Shown here: one piece after another, positions 49,681 to 58,377 of the stretch
Layout of the letters: every line of letters starts with the position of its first letter
Numbering within the stretch: position 1 is the first letter of the stretch
Translations under genes and position numbers: made by a program
The notes under the pieces: model-generated
What the model saw: the letters and a program-made list of their open reading frames with translations, nothing else
Told to the model about the DNA's origin: nothing
The model's database searches: none
Assembly: GCF_009707865.1 (NCBI RefSeq)
Contig: NZ_WMBA01000003.1
Location: 62,001-126,000, forward strand
Length of the DNA: 64,000 nucleotides
Source: Amycolatopsis pithecellobii
Lineage (GTDB): Bacteria; Actinomycetota; Actinomycetes; Mycobacteriales; Pseudonocardiaceae
Direction of reading: 5' to 3'

Positions 49681-51093
49681 GTGACACAACGCGCCATCCC
49701 CTATTACTGGTCGAGCGTCGACTGGCCACGGTTCATGGCGGACTACCCTCCACCACCGACGTTCGCCGGCGCCATGGCAGCGCTTTCCGACGAGCAGCTG
49801 CATGAGTTGCAGGACAAGCGTTTCCGTGACCGCGTCCGCGAAGCGTGGGCCGTCCCCTTCTACCGTGACCGGTGGACCGCCGCCGGTCTCGAGCCCGGTG
49901 ATATCCGGGAGCTCGACGACATCGCGAAGATCCCGGCCTTCACCAGTGACGACCTCAAGCGGAGCATCGAGGACGAGCCGCCGTTCGGCTCCCACCAGAA
50001 CTTCGCGCTCGAGGCGATGGCCACGCCGCTCAAGATCCAGTCCAGCGGTGGGACGTCCGGACTGCCCCGGCCGACCCTGTTCGACCCGGTGGCCTGGGAG
50101 GCGCAGGCGATCCAGTTCGCGCGTGCCTTTCACGCACAGGGCGCCCAGGTCGGGGACGTCCTGCAGATCACCTTGACGAACAGCCTCGCGAACACGGCCT
50201 GGTGCTCGTCCACGGCGGCGATGAACTGGTGCGGCCTCGTCCCGCTCACGACGGGATCGGGCGTGGTGACCCCCTCGAAGCGACAGCTGGAACTCGCCCG
50301 CGAATGGGGTACCGCGGGCTGGGTCGCGTTCGGCGAGTACCTGAAGATCCTCGCGGAGACGGCGGTACGCGAGGGGATCGATCTTGCCCGCGACCTGCGG
50401 ACGCGCTTCATCCACACCTATCTCGGGGTGGACGTGGAGGGACACCTCCGGAAGCTCCTGTCCGCCGCCTGGGGTTGCGAGATCTTCGACAACTACGGAA
50501 CCCACGAGGTCGGTCTGATCGGGTTCGAGTGCGAAGCCCACGACAACCTCCACGTCAACGACGACACCGCCGTCCTCGAGATCACCGATCGCGAGTCCGG
50601 GGCGCCGGCCGGTACCGGCGAGCCCGGGAACCTGATCGTCACGAGCCTGCATCGCTCGGTCCCGCCGATCATCCGTTACGACCTCAAGGACCTGATGCGG
50701 GTGAGCGGGCGCCGGATGTGCGGCTGCGGCCTGCGCACGTCCAAACTGTCGGGCTTCCTCGGCCGCTCGGACGAGATGGTCAAGCTCAAGGCCACCAGCG
50801 TGTACCCGCGGTCGGCACAGGACGTCATCCAGGGCGATGCCCGGACCACGGGGGAATTCCTTTGCGTCGTCGAGACCGTGGGCGAAGGACTGGCGTCCCG
50901 GGAGCGGATGCGTGTGCGGATCGAGAAACGCGCGGGCGTCCAGGACCCGCGGCTCGAAGCCGACATGGCGAAGATGCTGCACACCGCGTTCGGGGTGTCG
51001 GTCGACGTGGAGATCGTCCCGCCGGATTCGCTCGCCCCGCTCACCGGGCTGGGTGGCGAGGGCAAGGTCAAGCGTCTGCTGGATCTTCGATGA
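49681..51093 (+). CDS. PaaK-like AMP-dependent CoA ligase
   Basis: 470 aa of the phenylacetate-CoA ligase type: WAVPFYRDRW, the P-loop IQSSGGTSGLPRP (about 120), NYGTHEVGLIGFECEA with Tyr/Thr/Glu of the adenylate site, RYDLKDLMRVS and the final GGEGKVKRL lysine region. It should activate an aromatic or cyclic acid to its CoA ester. GTG 49681 follows GGAGGACC. Its stop overlaps the SDR start by ATGA. It has an unusual CxC region, RRMCGCGLRTSKL, also seen in PaaK relatives. Confidence 0.83.
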   Translation: MTQRAIPYYWSSVDWPRFMADYPPPPTFAGAMAALSDEQLHELQDKRFRDRVREAWAVPFYRDRWTAAGLEPGDIRELDDIAKIPAFTSDDLKRSIEDEPPFGSHQNFALEAMATPLKIQSSGGTSGLPRPTLFDPVAWEAQAIQFARAFHAQGAQVGDVLQITLTNSLANTAWCSSTAAMNWCGLVPLTTGSGVVTPSKRQLELAREWGTAGWVAFGEYLKILAETAVREGIDLARDLRTRFIHTYLGVDVEGHLRKLLSAAWGCEIFDNYGTHEVGLIGFECEAHDNLHVNDDTAVLEITDRESGAPAGTGEPGNLIVTSLHRSVPPIIRYDLKDLMRVSGRRMCGCGLRTSKLSGFLGRSDEMVKLKATSVYPRSAQDVIQGDARTTGEFLCVVETVGEGLASRERMRVRIEKRAGVQDPRLEADMAKMLHTAFGVSVDVEIVPPDSLAPLTGLGGEGKVKRLLDLR

Positions 51094-51860
51094 GCGGCAC
51101 CCCGGAGACGCTGTTCCGGCTCGACGGGCGCGCGGCCATCGTCACCGGTGCCTCGTCCGGACTGGGTGTCGCGTTCGCGCGGCAGCTGGCCGCCGCAGGC
51201 GCTCGTGTCGCTGTGGTGGCCCGGCGAACAGCGCTTCTCGAACGGACCGTCGCCGATATCGAGAAGGACGGCGGCACGGCGCTGGCGGTCACGGCGGACG
51301 TCCGGGACCCCGGTCAGTGCCGGGCGGCGGTGGCCCGCGCGCACGACCGGCTGGAGGGCCTCGACATTCTCGTCAACAACGCCGGCGTCGCCACCGCGGT
51401 ACCGGCTGTGCGGGAGACACCCGACGAGTTCCGTGCGGTAGTGGACCTCAATCTCTGTGGCGCCTACTGGATGGCGCAAGCCTCTGCGGCGGTGATGCCG
51501 TCCGGCAGCTCGATCATCAACATCAGCAGCGTGCTGGCCCTCACCACCGCGGCGCTGCCGCAGGCCGCCTACACCGCGAGCAAGGCGGCGCTGCTCGGAC
51601 TCACCCGCGACCTGGCGCAGCAATGGGGACCACGGCGCGGAATCCGGGTCAACGCCATCGCACCGGGCTTCGTCCAGACGGAAATGACCGACGGATACCG
51701 CCCCGGCTACGTCGAGACGGTCATCACGCCGCGCATCCTGCTGGGACGGTTCGGCTCGGCCGGCGAGATCGCGAGCGTCGGCGTCTGGCTCGCGTCACCG
51801 GCCGCCGGCTATGTCACCGGCCAAACGATCGTGGTCGACGGCGGAATGACCATCACCTGA
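51090..51860 (+). CDS. SDR oxidoreductase
   Basis: 256 aa classical SDR: TGASSGLG near residue 19, NNAG near 95, catalytic Ser in INISSVL, YTASK near 160, and the C-terminal tail YVTGQTIVVDGGMTIT. Likely NAD(P)-dependent alcohol/ketone oxidoreductase acting on a CoA ester or free acid. It is translationally coupled to the ligase gene and followed 19 bp later by the VOC gene. Confidence 0.87.
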   Translation: MSGTPETLFRLDGRAAIVTGASSGLGVAFARQLAAAGARVAVVARRTALLERTVADIEKDGGTALAVTADVRDPGQCRAAVARAHDRLEGLDILVNNAGVATAVPAVRETPDEFRAVVDLNLCGAYWMAQASAAVMPSGSSIINISSVLALTTAALPQAAYTASKAALLGLTRDLAQQWGPRRGIRVNAIAPGFVQTEMTDGYRPGYVETVITPRILLGRFGSAGEIASVGVWLASPAAGYVTGQTIVVDGGMTIT

Positions 51861-51879
51861 CTGTCAAGGGAGTTATCAG

Positions 51880-52293
51880 ATGCAATACAACCGCATCCAC
51901 GGCATCAATATCGCGGTGCGTGACCTCGACCAGTGGACCCGCCGGTTCGAGGAGGTGTTCGAGGTCCGCAGCAGCCCGGTGGACGAGTCGGGCTTCGCCT
52001 TCCCCGGTCTGCGCGGTTCGTCGTTCGATATCGGGGGCTTCCACCTCAACCTGATCGCCAGCGAGGCCGACCCCACCTCGGTGAGCCGGTTTCTGGACCG
52101 GCGAGGAGAGGGTGTGTTCCTCCTGTCGGTCGGTGTCGAGGATGTCGAGGAGGCGACACGTGAACTCCGCGAATCCGGGTTGACGCCCATCCTGGAAAAG
52201 CCCGTCAGGGGCGATGGGCACGCTGGTGTTAACTTCACTCATCCGCGGGACATGGCTGGGGTCCAGCTCGAATTCATCGAGGTTCCGCGCTGA
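51880..52293 (+). CDS. VOC-superfamily protein (methylmalonyl-CoA epimerase/glyoxalase-like)
   Basis: 137 aa with one VOC repeat pair: IHGINIAVRDLDQWTRRFEEVF at the start and GVNFTHPRDMAGVQLEFIEVP at the end, supplying candidate metal ligands His and Glu. It resembles CoA-ester epimerases more than extradiol dioxygenases because of its short length. Given the CoA ligase in the same operon, an isomerase or lyase step is likely. Confidence 0.75.
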   Translation: MQYNRIHGINIAVRDLDQWTRRFEEVFEVRSSPVDESGFAFPGLRGSSFDIGGFHLNLIASEADPTSVSRFLDRRGEGVFLLSVGVEDVEEATRELRESGLTPILEKPVRGDGHAGVNFTHPRDMAGVQLEFIEVPR

Positions 52294-52317
52294 CGGAACG
52301 GGTTTTCTTCAGGAAGG

Positions 52318-53022
52318 GTGGACGTCGAGGGCATGCCCAAAGGCACCGTGATGCAGGACGAGCTCATCAAGGCCGCAACGAGACTGTTCCAGACCCGGGG
52401 TATCCGAGCGGTTTCGCTGCAGGACATCGCCGAGGAGGTAGGGGTCACGAAGGCCGCGTTGTATCACTACTTCGCCAACCGTGACGATCTTCTCCGGCAC
52501 GTGTTCGGCGACTGGCTCAAACGCGACATCGAGAAGCTCGACGCGGTGACGTCCGCGCCGGGAACCACACGGGAGCGGCTTCGCCGTTACGTCCACCATC
52601 ACATTTCCTGCATCACGGAGAACATCGAGCTCTACGGTCTCACCTTCAGTGCCGAGAGTGAGTTGCCGCCGGAAGTCCGCGCCGAATTTCGCCAGTTCAA
52701 GCGCGAAAGTGATCTGGTCGTCCAGGAGATCCTTCGCGAGGGCGTGCGAAGCGGGGAATTCGTGGGCAGCGACGAAAACGCGACCGTGTTCGCCATTGAC
52801 GGAATGTGCAACTGGCTGTGGAAGTGGTACCACTCGTCCGGCACGATGAGCCCTGAGCAAATCGCCGACCGATTCGCAGATCTGGTCCTGTACGGCCTCG
52901 CCTCGCGCGACGGCGGGCAAACCGAAGGCCCGGCCGATCTGGGGCGCGACGAACTCATTCGCTACCACACGCGGGCGATTCGCTTTCACAATGAGCGCAT
53001 CGAAGCACTTACCACCGAGTGA
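52318..53022 (+). CDS. TetR-family transcriptional regulator
   Basis: About 223-234 aa. The HTH is VSLQDIAEEVGVTKAALYHYFANRDDLL; the ligand domain follows and the C-terminus is long and polar. The start is uncertain: GTG 52318, ATG 52333, or ATG 52351 (AAAGG seven bases upstream). It lies 24 bp after the VOC gene in the same direction and may be the last gene of the 46678 operon, giving feedback control. Confidence 0.87.
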   Translation: MDVEGMPKGTVMQDELIKAATRLFQTRGIRAVSLQDIAEEVGVTKAALYHYFANRDDLLRHVFGDWLKRDIEKLDAVTSAPGTTRERLRRYVHHHISCITENIELYGLTFSAESELPPEVRAEFRQFKRESDLVVQEILREGVRSGEFVGSDENATVFAIDGMCNWLWKWYHSSGTMSPEQIADRFADLVLYGLASRDGGQTEGPADLGRDELIRYHTRAIRFHNERIEALTTE

Positions 53023-53300
53023 TCTCAGTGTACGTAGTCGCCCGGACCAGCAAGTACGCGGTATAGGTGCCCCTTGTTCTCCTCGTGATCCATCAGTGTT
53101 TCGAAGCCTGCCGTCCAAGACATCGAGGACAGCCTTTTTCATGACGGCATTGACGATCATCCGGCGGCGCCGTGCGGCTGGCTCGCCTGCTTCGGTCTTC
53201 TCGGAAGACATATCGACGTCCTCCTGGTCATTCCAGTCAATCATTACTCCGTAAGGGGAGTCCTTGTGGATGTGGATCACGGCTCCAGCACGCTGCTGGA
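53023..53300 (-). pseudogene. Decayed small ORFs between tetR genes
   Basis: The 359-bp gap between the two tetR genes holds no intact conventional gene. On the minus strand, AGGAGG precedes ATG 53211, whose frame begins MSSEKTEAGEPAARRRRMI and runs open into the opposite-strand tetR. A second frame gives MSWTAGFETLMDHEENKGHL and ends in a stop near 53034. A third piece with good codon use (VIHIHKDSPYGVMIDWNDQE) precedes the first. They read like one short gene broken by frameshifts; the family was not recognised. Confidence 0.3.
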
Positions 53301-53381
53301 ATCCCGGCCTTGAGGATTTCGACTCGTGCCCGATTCGCCAGTTCGTGCCACTGAAGCAAAACGTCGTCGAGATCCCTCGGA

Positions 53382-53981
53382 CTACGCCGAGGTGACCCGG
53401 GCGAGGATCATCGCGCCGACTTCGTCGGCCAGTTTGCCGGTGGGGAGCGGGTTTGCGGTGACTTCGTCGGGGTCCCACAGCGCCCGTGAGGCGCCCAGCC
53501 CCAGCAGGATCGTGTAGCAGGTCTGGGCCGCGGCGGGCGTGCATGCGAAGCGGTCGATCAGCCACGTCGACAGCCGGTCGGCGATCGCGTGGCTGGCTTG
53601 CCGGCCGCGTGCGTGGTGGAAAGTCTGTTCGTGGGCTTCAACCATGAAGGCCCGGAAACGCTGGTGGTATCGGGCGAACAGGTTGAGCCACAAATCGACC
53701 AGCCGGCCGACGGCCGCACGGTCGTCAGCCACCGAGTTCGCCGCCTCCATCTCGGCTGCCATCGCGTCCTCGACCTGGCTGAGGAAGTGGTCGATAGCGG
53801 CTGCCACGAGACCGTCGCGGTTGCCGAATCGGTGGTAGATCGAGCCGTTCGAGGTCTCCGAGAGGCGTGCGACGTTGTCGACGGTCAGTGCCTTCAGGCC
53901 ACCTTCGTCGACCGCGGCGAGTGCGCTGGAGAGCATCCGCTCCGCAGACCTGCGACTGCGTTCTTGGCGCGGCGACTTCAC
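53382..53981 (-). CDS. TetR-family transcriptional regulator
   Basis: 199 aa from GTG 53981 (VKSPRQERSRRSAERML); a TTG at 54035 would add 18 residues and touch the operator. The HTH is LTVDNVARLSETSNGSIYHRFGNRDGLV. The ligand domain is of generic TetR type. It is divergent from the CocE-type hydrolase, with a perfect 16-bp palindrome between, so it probably controls the hydrolase-ligase operon. Confidence 0.87.
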   Translation of the reverse strand: MKSPRQERSRRSAERMLSSALAAVDEGGLKALTVDNVARLSETSNGSIYHRFGNRDGLVAAAIDHFLSQVEDAMAAEMEAANSVADDRAAVGRLVDLWLNLFARYHQRFRAFMVEAHEQTFHHARGRQASHAIADRLSTWLIDRFACTPAAAQTCYTILLGLGASRALWDPDEVTANPLPTGKLADEVGAMILARVTSA

Positions 53982-54037
53982 GACGCCGATTCTGCCGGAC
54001 CCGTGCCGGAACCGGTCGAGGAGGACCCTCGCCAAAT

Positions 54038-54053
54038 TAGAGGCTAGCCTCTA
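54038..54053. promoter_or_regulatory. 16-bp palindrome TAGAGGCTAGCCTCTA
   Basis: A perfect palindrome between divergent tetR and the CocE-type hydrolase, 45 bp from the hydrolase start. The probable operator of the adjacent TetR. Confidence 0.7.
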
Positions 54054-54097
54054 GTATGACGGAAGCGTCCTTTTCATCGGAGAGAAGTGAGTAGACC

Positions 54098-55774
54098 GTG
54101 ACTGACACCGACGTCATCTGGAGTGCGGCGAATCCTCCCGAGAGCCCGACAGCGAAGTGGCGCGGATTCAAGCCGGGGAGCGAGGTGCTGCCGCAGGGCT
54201 CGGTCCACTCGCCAGGCGGTCTGCCGCTGCCGTGCGACATCGTCTTCGAGCGGGACGTCGAGGTGACGTTGCGCGATGGCAAGCGGATCTTCGTCGATGT
54301 ATTCCGTCCCGTCACCGGGGATCCGGTGCCCGCATTGATGGCCTGGAGTCCCTACGGGAAACAAGGCGGCTACTGGCATCTCGATGGCTATCCCGGTCGC
54401 GCGGGGGTGCCGGCTTCGGCGATTTCAGGACTGAACAAGTGGGAGGGTCCGGACCCGGCGTATTGGTGCGCCCACGGTTACGCGATCGTGCACCCGGACC
54501 CGCGCGGCGCGTTCGAGTCGGAGGGCGACATCCAGACGTTCTCGCCTCAGGAGGGGCGAGACGGCGCGGACGTGATCGAGTGGATCGCCGAGCAGCCGTG
54601 GTCGAACCAGAAGGTGGGGATGGCCGGCAACTCCTGGCTCGCCATCTCACAGTGGATCATCGCCGCGGAGCAACCTCCGCACCTGTCCGCCATCGCCCCT
54701 TGGGAAGGGTTGCTCGACATCTACCGCGACCTGGTCGCGCCGGGTGGCATCCCCTTCACCGACTTCATGGCATTGATCCTCTCGCACCATTACGGGCGCA
54801 ACCGGTACGAGGACACGCTGGCGATGCTCGAGGCGCATCCGCAGCTCGACGAATACTGGGCGACGAAGGTGTTCGACACCTCGCGGATCACGGTGCCCGC
54901 CTATGTCGTCGCGAGCTACACCAACCTGATTCATGTGGACGGCACCTTCCGGGCCTGGGAACGCCTTGGTTCGGCCGAAAAGTGGCTGAGAATCCACAAC
55001 ACGATGGAGTGGCCCGATTTCTACGAGCACCAGGACGATCTGCGGCGCTTCTACGACCACGTGCTCAAGGGCGAGGCGAACGGCTGGGACGAGACGCCCC
55101 GGGTCCGGATGGCCATCCTCGACCCCGGCCACGACGATGTCGTCGATCAGCCCGAGACCGAGTTCCCGCCGAGCCGGACGGTCACCACCAAGCTGTATCT
55201 CGACGCCGCATCGGGGACCATCACCAGCGGTTCACCGAGGCAGGAGAGCCACATCAGCTACGACGCACCCACGGGATCCGCGGTCTTCACCGGTGATCTG
55301 GGAGATCTCACCGTTGCCGGCCCGATGCGGCTGCGGCTGTGGGTGGAGAGTGACGGACACCCCGAGGTGGACCTGTTCGTCGCGATCAGCAAGATCGACG
55401 CCGAGGGTGAGCATCGCGTGCCCGAGTGGGCCACCGGACTGCCCTCACCCGGCGCCCGAGGGTGGATGCGCACGTCGCATCGGGCCCTCGATCCCGAGCT
55501 GTCCACCGACTTGCGACCGGTCCAGAGTCACCAGGTCCGACAGCCTTTGGCGCCCGGCGAAGTCGTTCCGGTCGACATCGCGATCTGGCCGATGGCGATG
55601 CGCTGGCACGCCGGCGAAAAGGTGCGCATCGAGGTGACAGGCCACGACCTCGCGGTGGCTGTTCCCGATCTGCCGAACCGGTCCGGGGACAACGCCGGCC
55701 ACCACACGCTGCGCACCGGTGGCCGTTACGAGTCCTATCTGCTCGCGCCCGTACTGCCCGAGTGCGGGCAGTAG
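54098..55774 (+). CDS. CocE/NonD-family serine hydrolase
   Basis: 558 aa from GTG 54098. X-Pro dipeptidyl-peptidase/CocE layout: RDGKRIFVDVFRP and LMAWSPYGKQGG at the start, the Asp-Pro-Arg-Gly segment HPDPRGAFESEGD, nucleophile elbow AGNSWLA (Ser about 178), then FYDHVLKGEANGWDETP, and a C-terminal jelly-roll domain (about 350-555) with PMRLRLWVESDG and GHDLAV. These enzymes cleave esters or amides such as cocaine and acylated lactams. It precedes the acyl-CoA synthetase by 34 bp, suggesting release and then activation of an acid. Confidence 0.85.
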   Translation: MTDTDVIWSAANPPESPTAKWRGFKPGSEVLPQGSVHSPGGLPLPCDIVFERDVEVTLRDGKRIFVDVFRPVTGDPVPALMAWSPYGKQGGYWHLDGYPGRAGVPASAISGLNKWEGPDPAYWCAHGYAIVHPDPRGAFESEGDIQTFSPQEGRDGADVIEWIAEQPWSNQKVGMAGNSWLAISQWIIAAEQPPHLSAIAPWEGLLDIYRDLVAPGGIPFTDFMALILSHHYGRNRYEDTLAMLEAHPQLDEYWATKVFDTSRITVPAYVVASYTNLIHVDGTFRAWERLGSAEKWLRIHNTMEWPDFYEHQDDLRRFYDHVLKGEANGWDETPRVRMAILDPGHDDVVDQPETEFPPSRTVTTKLYLDAASGTITSGSPRQESHISYDAPTGSAVFTGDLGDLTVAGPMRLRLWVESDGHPEVDLFVAISKIDAEGEHRVPEWATGLPSPGARGWMRTSHRALDPELSTDLRPVQSHQVRQPLAPGEVVPVDIAIWPMAMRWHAGEKVRIEVTGHDLAVAVPDLPNRSGDNAGHHTLRTGGRYESYLLAPVLPECGQ

Positions 55775-55808
55775 GCCGAAATTCCGCCATCTGAGCAAGG
55801 AGTGCCGC

Positions 55809-57341
55809 GTGTTCGTCCCGTTCAGTGTCAATGACTTCATCCGTCGCGCCGAAGCGGTGTACGGCGACCGGATCGGTGTGGTCGACGAGCCGGACCAGCC
55901 CGCCGCCGGCCTCGGTTCGCTGACCTATCGGGAGGTCGCCGCCCTGGCCCGCCGGCAAGCCGCGAAGCTCGATGAGCTGGGGATCGGCGTGGGCGACCGC
56001 GTCGCCGTCGTGTCCCAGAACAGTGCCCGGCTCCTCGTGAGCTTTTTCGGGATATCGGGTTCCGGGCGGGTGCTGGTACCGGTGAACTTCCGGCTGAGCG
56101 CCGACGAGGTCGCCTACATCGTCGAGCACAGCGGCGCCCGGGTGCTGATCGTGGATCCTGAGCTCGACGACGCGCTGGCCGGGGTGCACGCGGAGTTCCG
56201 GTTCGTGATCGGGAAGGACGAGGACCTCTACGCCGCCGAGGATGCCGAACCGGGGCACTGGCAGCCCGACGAGGCCGCTACCGCCACGATCAACTACACC
56301 TCGGGCACGACGGCGCGGCCCAAAGGTGTTCAGCTCACGCACCGCAATATCTGGACCAACGCCATGACGTTCGCGCTGCACGCCGGCGTCACCGACCGCG
56401 ACGTCTATCTCCACACCCTGCCGATGTTCCACGCCAACGGGTGGGGAATGCCGTTCGCGGCGGCGGGCGTCGGCGTACCGCAGATCGTGCTCCGCAAGGT
56501 CGACGGTGCCGAGATTCTGCGGCGCATCGAGCAACATGGGGTCACCTTGCTCTGCGCGGCACCCGCGGTCGTGGCCTCGGTGCTGGAGGCCGCGCGGAAG
56601 TGGGACGGGGAGGTGCCCGGGGCGGACCGGGCCCGGATCGTCGTCGCCGGCGCGCCGCCGCCGACGAAGATGGTCACTCGCGTCGAGCCGGAGCTCGGCT
56701 GGGAGTTCATTCAAATCTACGGGCTCACCGAAACGTCGCCGCTGCTCACGATCAACCGTTCGCGAGCCGAGTGGGACGGGCTCGCGGCGGAGGAACGGGC
56801 GGCGAACCTTGTCCGCGCGGGTTCGCCGGCTCTGGGTGTACAGCTCCGAGTCGACGAGGAGGGCGAGGTGCTGGCGCGGTCCAATGTGGTCCTGGAGGGC
56901 TACTGGGGTCAGCCGGAAGAGACCGCGAAGGCGCTCGACGGCGACTGGTTCCACACCGGTGACGGGGGCCGGATCGGTGACGACGGCTATCTCACCATCA
57001 GCGATCGCAAGAAGGACGTCATCATCACCGGTGGCGAGAATGTCAGCTCGATCGAGGTCGAGGACTGCCTGTTTTCCCACCCCGCTGTCGCCGAGGTGGC
57101 GGTTATCGGCGTGCCCAGTGAGAAGTGGGGCGAGACGATCAAGGCGCTCGTGGTCCCCGCGCCTGGCGTCGAGGTGTCCGAAGTCGAGCTGATCGCCTGG
57201 TGCAAGCAGCGGCTGGCCGGCTACAAGGCCCCGACCTCGATCGAGTTCCGGGCGCACCTGGCCCGCACCACCACCGGCAAACTGCAGAAGTTCAAGCTGC
57301 GCCGGCAGTACTGGACGGGCCAGGAACGCCAGGTCAACTGA
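55809..57341 (+). CDS. AMP-binding acyl/aryl-CoA synthetase
   Basis: 510 aa from GTG 55809 with AAGGAG upstream (MFVPFSVNDFIRRAEAVYGDR). ANL motifs: P-loop YTSGTTARPKG (about 155), IYGLTETSPL (A5), DWFHTGDGG (A7), SDRKKDVIITGGENVSSIEVE (A8) and the catalytic Lys in TTTGKLQKFKLR (A10). It activates a fatty or aromatic acid with ATP and CoA, probably the acid released by the CocE-type hydrolase. It overlaps the convergent ABM gene by eight bases. Confidence 0.88.
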   Translation: MFVPFSVNDFIRRAEAVYGDRIGVVDEPDQPAAGLGSLTYREVAALARRQAAKLDELGIGVGDRVAVVSQNSARLLVSFFGISGSGRVLVPVNFRLSADEVAYIVEHSGARVLIVDPELDDALAGVHAEFRFVIGKDEDLYAAEDAEPGHWQPDEAATATINYTSGTTARPKGVQLTHRNIWTNAMTFALHAGVTDRDVYLHTLPMFHANGWGMPFAAAGVGVPQIVLRKVDGAEILRRIEQHGVTLLCAAPAVVASVLEAARKWDGEVPGADRARIVVAGAPPPTKMVTRVEPELGWEFIQIYGLTETSPLLTINRSRAEWDGLAAEERAANLVRAGSPALGVQLRVDEEGEVLARSNVVLEGYWGQPEETAKALDGDWFHTGDGGRIGDDGYLTISDRKKDVIITGGENVSSIEVEDCLFSHPAVAEVAVIGVPSEKWGETIKALVVPAPGVEVSEVELIAWCKQRLAGYKAPTSIEFRAHLARTTTGKLQKFKLRRQYWTGQERQVN

Positions 57342-57648
57342 CGGGATCCCGGGAAGACTTGTCCGCGAGCTCGCCGAGGAATCCGGTGGGCACCTCGCCG
57401 AGAAGCTCGGTGACGCGGGTGATCTTCGGGTCCTGGTAGTAGCTGCCCAGTACGGCTTCGCCGTCACTGCGGGAGTTCCAGCGGGTCACGATCACCACGT
57501 GGCCAGGGTCGGCCAGGTCGCGGATGACGTCGTAGCCGGTGCAGCCCGCGGTCGCCGGCATATCGGCTCCGATGGCCAGGGCGAGGTCTACACCTTCTTC
57601 CGCGGCCTCGGGCGAGAAGCGCATGTCGAACACCGACGAAACGGCCAT
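57334..57648 (-). CDS. ABM-like (dimeric alpha-beta barrel) small protein
   Basis: 104 aa: VFDMRFSPEAAEEG, PATAGCTGYDVIRD, VVIVTRWNSRSDGEAVLGSYY and a C-terminal helix. It has the pattern of the antibiotic-biosynthesis-monooxygenase fold, which includes heme- and cofactor-free monooxygenases and many unknown small proteins. It is downstream of the 58266 TetR on the same strand, separated by two operator copies, and is their likely target. Confidence 0.65.
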   Translation of the reverse strand: MAVSSVFDMRFSPEAAEEGVDLALAIGADMPATAGCTGYDVIRDLADPGHVVIVTRWNSRSDGEAVLGSYYQDPKITRVTELLGEVPTGFLGELADKSSRDPVS

Positions 57649-57663
57649 GTATCACTCCCAGTC

Positions 57664-57710
57664 ACTAGTACGAGCGTACTAGTGAGGCTAACTAGGACGC
57701 TCGTACTAGT
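57664..57710. promoter_or_regulatory. Two 20-bp TetR operator copies
   Basis: Copy 1 (57664-57683) has perfect arms ACTAGTACG and CGTACTAGT around AG. Copy 2 (57691-57710) has arms ACTAGGACG and CGTACTAGT around CT, one mismatch. Centres are 27 bp apart. Copy 2 overlaps the stop codon of tetR (57706-57708); both lie upstream of the ABM-like gene. Confidence 0.75.
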
Positions 57711-58266
57711 CAAGGGTCAACGCCTGAAGCAGTGCCGACGCGCTCTGCTCGAAGACGGTCAGCGTGCCGGTGGCGCGGGCCAGGACGAGGCTGCCCTCGA
57801 GGAAAGTGACCATCAACTGCGCGGTGGCGACGGCTTGCGATGCGGTCACTCCGACCTGGCGAAGCCTCTCCTCGAGAACGTCGATCCACGACCGGAACGC
57901 CGCCTCGGCCGCGGTATTCAGTGCGGCTTGCTCCGGTGACGCTTCCACCGTTACGGCAGCCACCGCGCAGCTCGTCCCCCCGGCGGCTTTCGCGACGACC
58001 GGCCGCATCAGGTCCACGAAGTTTCGCAACACGGCGCCCGGATCGTCGCCCTCGATGCGCTCGAACTCGGTGCGGACCCGGTGTCCCGTCCAGGTCACAG
58101 CCTGCTCGATGAGGTCGTCCTTCCCGCCGGGGAAGTGGTGGTAAATCGCCCCGCGTGCCGCGCCGCTCGCGGCCAGGACTTCGGTGAACGAGGTCGCGGC
58201 CAGGCCTTGTTTGCGCAGTGACAACGCCGCGGCTTCGATCATGCGCTGCTTGGTGTTCCTGGTCAT
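57706..58266 (-). CDS. TetR-family transcriptional regulator (LmrA/YxaF-like)
   Basis: 186 aa from ATG 58266 with GGGAGG upstream (MTRNTKQRMIEAAALSLRKQG). The HTH is ATSFTEVLAASGAARGAIYHHFPGGKDDL, and the C-terminal domain matches the YxaF/LmrA type (GTSCAVAAVTVEASP). It reads towards the ABM-like gene and the paired operators. No dyad of the same sequence is seen upstream of its own start, so control appears to be directed at the downstream gene. Confidence 0.88.
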   Translation of the reverse strand: MTRNTKQRMIEAAALSLRKQGLAATSFTEVLAASGAARGAIYHHFPGGKDDLIEQAVTWTGHRVRTEFERIEGDDPGAVLRNFVDLMRPVVAKAAGGTSCAVAAVTVEASPEQAALNTAAEAAFRSWIDVLEERLRQVGVTASQAVATAQLMVTFLEGSLVLARATGTLTVFEQSASALLQALTLD

Positions 58267-58326
58267 CGGGCCTCCCACTCGTACGGCCGTCCTAGCCTAA
58301 ACCGCGGCAAACTTTTCTCAGGCACG

Positions 58327-58344
58327 ACAACTTTTAAAACTTGT
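58327..58344. promoter_or_regulatory. Near-palindrome ACAACTTTTAAAACTTGT
   Basis: 16 of 18 positions are symmetric. It lies 34 bp upstream of the GntR gene in an unusually AT-rich patch, fitting a GntR/FadR operator and promoter region. Confidence 0.5.
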
Positions 58345-58377
58345 GTTGATGTTCTCAAGTGAGTTAGGGTTTCTGCC

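Noticed and set aside
48691-50982. 763-codon minus-strand open frame
   Set aside because: Antisense to the MBL and PaaK-like genes, with low-complexity Arg/Gly/Val composition and no family motif.
55386-57467. 693-codon minus-strand open frame
   Set aside because: Antisense to the acyl-CoA synthetase, which has all ANL motifs on the plus strand.
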